A stretch of DNA of 64,000 nt, taken from NCBI RefSeq assembly GCF_963664415.1, contig NZ_OY761445.1, forward strand, positions 2,258,501 to 2,322,500, given 5' to 3'. Of this stretch, positions 62,071 to 64,000 are shown one piece after another. Made by a program: the position numbers and the translations under genes. Numbering within the stretch: the stretch's first letter is position 1; every line of letters starts with the position of its first letter. The notes beneath the pieces are model-generated. The model ran no database searches and had not been told where the DNA came from. It saw only the letters and a list, made by a program, of their open reading frames with translations. This DNA comes from an uncultured Desulfobacter sp. (GTDB lineage Bacteria; Desulfobacterota; Desulfobacteria; Desulfobacterales; Desulfobacteraceae).

Positions 62071-62537
62071 ATCCGTATTACCCGTCCGATGAAACGGCTC
62101 CGCCCATGGATGTTGAAATTCAGCTGAGCGTCGAAGGCGATGAATTCTGGAGCTATGTCAGTAATAAGAAAAACCAGCGTTGGACATGGTACGTTATCGA
62201 AAGAGAGACAGGGATTATTCTCGCCTGGCATAATGGCAAACGGACGGATGAAAGTTGTGCCCGTCTGATGGAAAAATTGGCTGATTTCCCAATAAGGTAT
62301 TTCCATACAGACAATTGGCAGAGTTATAGTAAATTCATTCCGGCTGAAAAGCACATCATTGGGAAAGATAACACATGGAGGATTGAAAGGCGTAATCTGA
62401 ATTTCAGAACCCATATCAAGCGATTGAATCGAAAAACTATCTGCTTTTCAAAGAACGAAAATATTCATGACAATGTTATTGGCATGTACATCAACCGGTA
62501 TTATTTCTCTACTGGTTCTTTCCTGGAAGCTGCTTAA
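62067..62537 (+). CDS. IS1-type InsB-like transposase
   Basis: 156-residue DDE catalytic part: LSVEGDEFWSYVSNKKNQRWTWY (first acid near 31), YFHTDNWQSYSKFI (about 97-110), and NLNFRTHIKRLNRKTICFSKN near the C-terminus. In IS1 it is produced as an InsAB' fusion by -1 frameshift at an A-rich site. The overlap with the preceding ORF (62067-62070) fits. The frame is intact. Confidence 0.9.
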   Translation: MNPYYPSDETAPPMDVEIQLSVEGDEFWSYVSNKKNQRWTWYVIERETGIILAWHNGKRTDESCARLMEKLADFPIRYFHTDNWQSYSKFIPAEKHIIGKDNTWRIERRNLNFRTHIKRLNRKTICFSKNENIHDNVIGMYINRYYFSTGSFLEAA

Positions 62538-62715
62538 TCAACATGTTTGACCCACCACCAAATTTTGGAATCGAGTACAAATAGTCGTTTTGGCGAATAT
62601 TGGGCAACATCATCTGCCTCCTTTTGGATTTTTCTCCAAAACATGACAGATATATTGAATAAATTCAAGTTATTTATAACATAAGTAACGTTGTGGGGAT
62701 AACCCATAATTATAG

Positions 62716-62793
62716 ACAATTACATGAGCCCGCCCCGCAGAGCCCCGCAGAGCCACAATTACATGAACCCGACCCGCAGAGCCGCACAGAGCC
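62716..62793. repeat. two 39-bp tandem repeats
   Basis: Units at 62716-62754 and 62755-62793 share ACAATTACATGA(G/A)CCCG(C/A)CC, then CGCAGAGCC elements, with five or so differences. A further CGCAGAGCC copy follows at about 62800. A related unit is at 55356-55400. No function known; the unit is not a CRISPR repeat (no spacers). Confidence 0.65.
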
Positions 62794-62841
62794 GCATAAC
62801 CCGCAGAGCCGCATTCGTTTCTTAGGCAGTTACGTTATCCC

Positions 62842-63390
62842 TTACTGCGCTTGCCTATCTGAGGTAGCCTCATTGGATTTAGCTGTTGCCAAGAGAAGAT
62901 TTTTAATCACTTGATGACCGGATATTTTTTTAGTCGAATCATACAACCCAAGTTCACCAAAAACTATAGACAATGCCCAGATATACCCATAGGTACCAGC
63001 GTCAACATTAGCAAGCAAGTAAGGAGAAATAGTATGCTGATTGGGAAGCGGACAGCTGTAAGATAAAGCAGTTGCAGGTTCGTTAGGGTCCGCCAATTGA
63101 CACTGCGCAGGTAAGTAGCTCAGAGCGACTTTACCCAAAGCTGTTGCCCTTGAAATACGGTCCGCTTGCCATACTTGTCCGGACACATGGCGCAGGTCGT
63201 AAGGGATTTCAGGGCATCCTCGACTAATCTGCTTGAGAATTACTTCAAGCTTACTGGACATTGGAGATCCCTCCATTTTGTAGTACATAATCTGGAGCCA
63301 CTCTTCACACGTTTGATTGCCCCCGGCAATAGCGCAGTTCGCCATAAGCAGAAAAACCGTTGTAGTTATAATTATTTGGAAAGACCTCAT
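62842..63390 (-). CDS. secreted uncharacterised protein
   Basis: 182-residue protein with a cleavable signal peptide (RSFQIIITTTVFLLMANCAIA, cleavage after AIA; the preceding MANC is not a valid lipobox). The mature part has about six Cys (CEEWLQ, GCPEIP, QCQLA, SYSCPL), which could form periplasmic disulfides. The ATG has AAGGATG about 11 bases upstream. No family was recognised. In this mobile region a periplasmic immunity or inhibitor-type role is possible but unsupported. Confidence 0.55.
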   Translation of the reverse strand: MRSFQIIITTTVFLLMANCAIAGGNQTCEEWLQIMYYKMEGSPMSSKLEVILKQISRGCPEIPYDLRHVSGQVWQADRISRATALGKVALSYLPAQCQLADPNEPATALSYSCPLPNQHTISPYLLANVDAGTYGYIWALSIVFGELGLYDSTKKISGHQVIKNLLLATAKSNEATSDRQAQ

Positions 63391-63745
63391 ATTTTTATTT
63401 CATCCTTTGAAGTGGACCCAATGTCAAGACCGATTTTGACTTTTTTTAAGCTACATTTTTCTGGAATTCCTTGTCAGATCTGGCGGTGACGCCCTCCTTC
63501 CTTACCAGATTTCTATTGCTATTTCATAAAATCATGATACTGTGGCCACCGCCAGTTCGGAGGATAGGGAAATGCTGGGAAGCAACCCGAGCGCCGTGAC
63601 TGGTGACGAGAACATGGGGGACAGTATGCACTCCGATGTATGCTGTCCTTCCCCCATGTTTTTGTCCTTAATGCGTAAAATCCTCGCGCCTTAGCGCGAA
63701 ATTAATACCCCGTAGGGTCCGCCGGAGGCATTTGGCCTTCATCCT
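63391..63745. other. structured non-coding stretch near the IS3 end
   Basis: No gene. CTGGCGGTG (about 63480) pairs with CACCGCCAG (about 63548). A strong hairpin follows at 63611-63660 and is listed separately. The rest (63560-63610) is GC-rich and could fold, but I do not recognise a known riboswitch or RNA family. It may be part of an IS end or a small RNA. Confidence 0.4.
63612..63663 (+). terminator. rho-independent terminator-like hairpin
   Basis: ACATGGGGG (63612-63620) pairs with CCCCCATGT (63651-63659); ACAGTATGCA and TGTATGCTGT extend the inner stem with wobble pairs. TTTTT (63659-63663) follows on the plus strand. It would end an RNA from upstream on the plus strand. Confidence 0.65.
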
Positions 63746-64000
63746 TTAAACCGCATGGTAGATTGCCATTGGCACCTTATATCCCAGGGCCTGGTGGAGC
63801 CTTTCCTGATTGTAAAACCTTATAAATGCTTTCAACGATTGGTAGGCTTCATTCATTGTACGGTAATCCTTCAGATAGATTTCCTCGTATTTTATGGTTC
63901 GCCACAGTCGTTCTACAAAAACATTGTCAAGGGCCCTGCCTTTTGAATCCATGCTGATTTTGACATTTTTATCTTGCAGTATTTTCAAATATTTCAGAGA
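63746..64000 (-). CDS. IS3-family transposase OrfB, C-terminal part (runs off the window)
   Basis: C-terminal part of an integrase-core transposase. ISMDSKGRALDNVFVERLW has the catalytic region with the E of D-D-35-E, followed by YLKDYRTMNEAYQSLKAFIRFYNQERLHQALGY. The frame is open to the window edge, so the N-terminal part and the element's other end lie beyond 64000. The sequence type is IS3 (IS2/IS150-like group). Confidence 0.88.
   Translation of the reverse strand, partial: SLKYLKILQDKNVKISMDSKGRALDNVFVERLWRTIKYEEIYLKDYRTMNEAYQSLKAFIRFYNQERLHQALGYKVPMAIYHAV

Larger units (their letters stand above)
61742..62559 (+). mobile_element. IS1-type insertion sequence nested in IS701
   Basis: 818 bp with inverted ends GGTAGTGGGTCAGATAAGTT (left) and GGTGGTGGGTCAAACATGTT (complement of right), and an 8-bp target duplication AAATTTTG at 61734-61741 and 62560-62567. 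Contains InsA- and InsB-like ORFs in overlapping frames. Its removal restores the IS701 transposase N-terminus. Confidence 0.85.
60693..62613 (-). pseudogene. IS701-family transposase, interrupted by IS1 and by a stop codon
   Basis: The start is ATG at 62610 or 62613 with AGGAGG just upstream. The first codons (MMLPNIRQNDYLYSIPKF) run to 62568. The reading frame resumes at 61741 (KFDLNAQDIEKFNHEL) after the IS1 element and its target duplication, runs to an in-frame TAA (about 61610; before it NYMSG, after it FSELERKSIES), and continues to 60693. DDE elements are LIFDESGFAKKG and WAIEQCFEETKSELGMDQYE. The 61541-60693 part is open but has no good start of its own. Two independent lesions show that it is inactive. 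Confidence 0.85.
60569..62703 (-). mobile_element. IS701-type insertion sequence, interrupted
   Basis: Ends are inverted repeats: TTAACCCTACAACGTTA (60569-60585) and the complement of 62687-62703, TTATCCCCACAACGTTA, matching at 15 of 17 positions. It contains one transposase gene, broken by an IS1-type insertion and a nonsense codon. Exact ends could differ by a few bases. Confidence 0.7.

Noticed and set aside
62716..62793. Repeat units considered as CRISPR
   Set aside because: Units are directly abutting with no spacers and diverge from one another; no cas genes in the window.
62820..62842. TTAGGCAGTTACGTTA resembling an integron attC core
   Set aside because: No paired R'' core or attC fold could be drawn with neighbouring sequence, and no integrase is present.

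Overview
The window looks like a chromosomal segment of an anaerobic, sulfate-reducer-like deltaproteobacterium of the Desulfobacteraceae type (Desulfobacter, Desulfobacula or a relative). The taxon is inferred from gene content: an orp-type gene set (two MinD-like ATPases with inserted ferredoxin cysteines plus two NifX/NifB-like small proteins) behind a sigma-54 promoter, a tetrapyrrole operon (hemA, a CcsA/HemX-like protein, precorrin-2 dehydrogenase), an extended molybdenum-cofactor set, and many Cache/HAMP/HD-GYP/HDOD signalling proteins. No rRNA, complete tRNA or CRISPR array was found.

Layout. 1-7.2 kb: the 3' end of a fused ABC permease and its ATPase, then a histidine kinase between two copies of a double periplasmic binding protein. 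The first copy is decayed; the second is split at an A10 tract. 7.2-15.4 kb (minus strand): nucleoside-recognition (Gate) protein, YegD-like Hsp70, and a tight five-gene run cysG-N, ccsA/hemX, hemA, PBP1B and a lipoprotein. 15.5-17.8 kb: an amidohydrolase and a Cache-HAMP protein. 17.8-26.9 kb (minus): phoU-phoB-phoR, an HPt / receiver-phosphatase / anti-sigma-kinase module, a CheA relic, a chemoreceptor and a receiver-like protein. 27-34.3 kb: a small conserved protein, mltA-rmuC-moaC-moaE-mobA, pyrR, moaB and a YchF-like GTPase. 34.3-38.6 kb: MBL hydrolase, YhbY, HD-GYP protein, and DAHP synthase behind a Tyr/Phe-rich leader peptide and attenuator. 39-43.7 kb: sigma-54 promoter, orp-like operon, FmdB and RlmL-like methyltransferase. 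43.7-51.4 kb: hydrolase, YdjM-like protein, HDOD protein, adenylate cyclase, alanine dehydrogenase and a separate RlmK-like methyltransferase. 51.5-54.4 kb: two linked uncharacterised genes between two copies of a 144-bp repeat; the first ends in an array of possible phospho-Thr (FHA-ligand) motifs.

54.4-64 kb is accessory DNA: two REP-type transposase relics around a Cys/His hypothetical gene, an IS21-family element with an extra ORF and a 52-bp perfect palindrome, a tRNA-3'-end-like fragment, a candidate lytic-enzyme fragment with a membrane partner, an IS701-type element interrupted by an IS1-type element, a secreted protein, an unidentified structured non-coding stretch, and the end of an IS3-family transposase.

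The most notable non-gene signals are: (i) a mini-transposon-like family (three full 144-145 bp copies at 49.0, 51.4 and 54.4 kb, one fragment at 35.2 kb) with terminal inverted repeats and TA ends; (ii) a second inverted-repeat element (152 bp at 38.6 kb, 53-bp derivative at 32.7 kb); (iii) the aromatic attenuator; (iv) the A10 candidate slippage site; and (v) the sigma-54 promoter of the orp-like operon.
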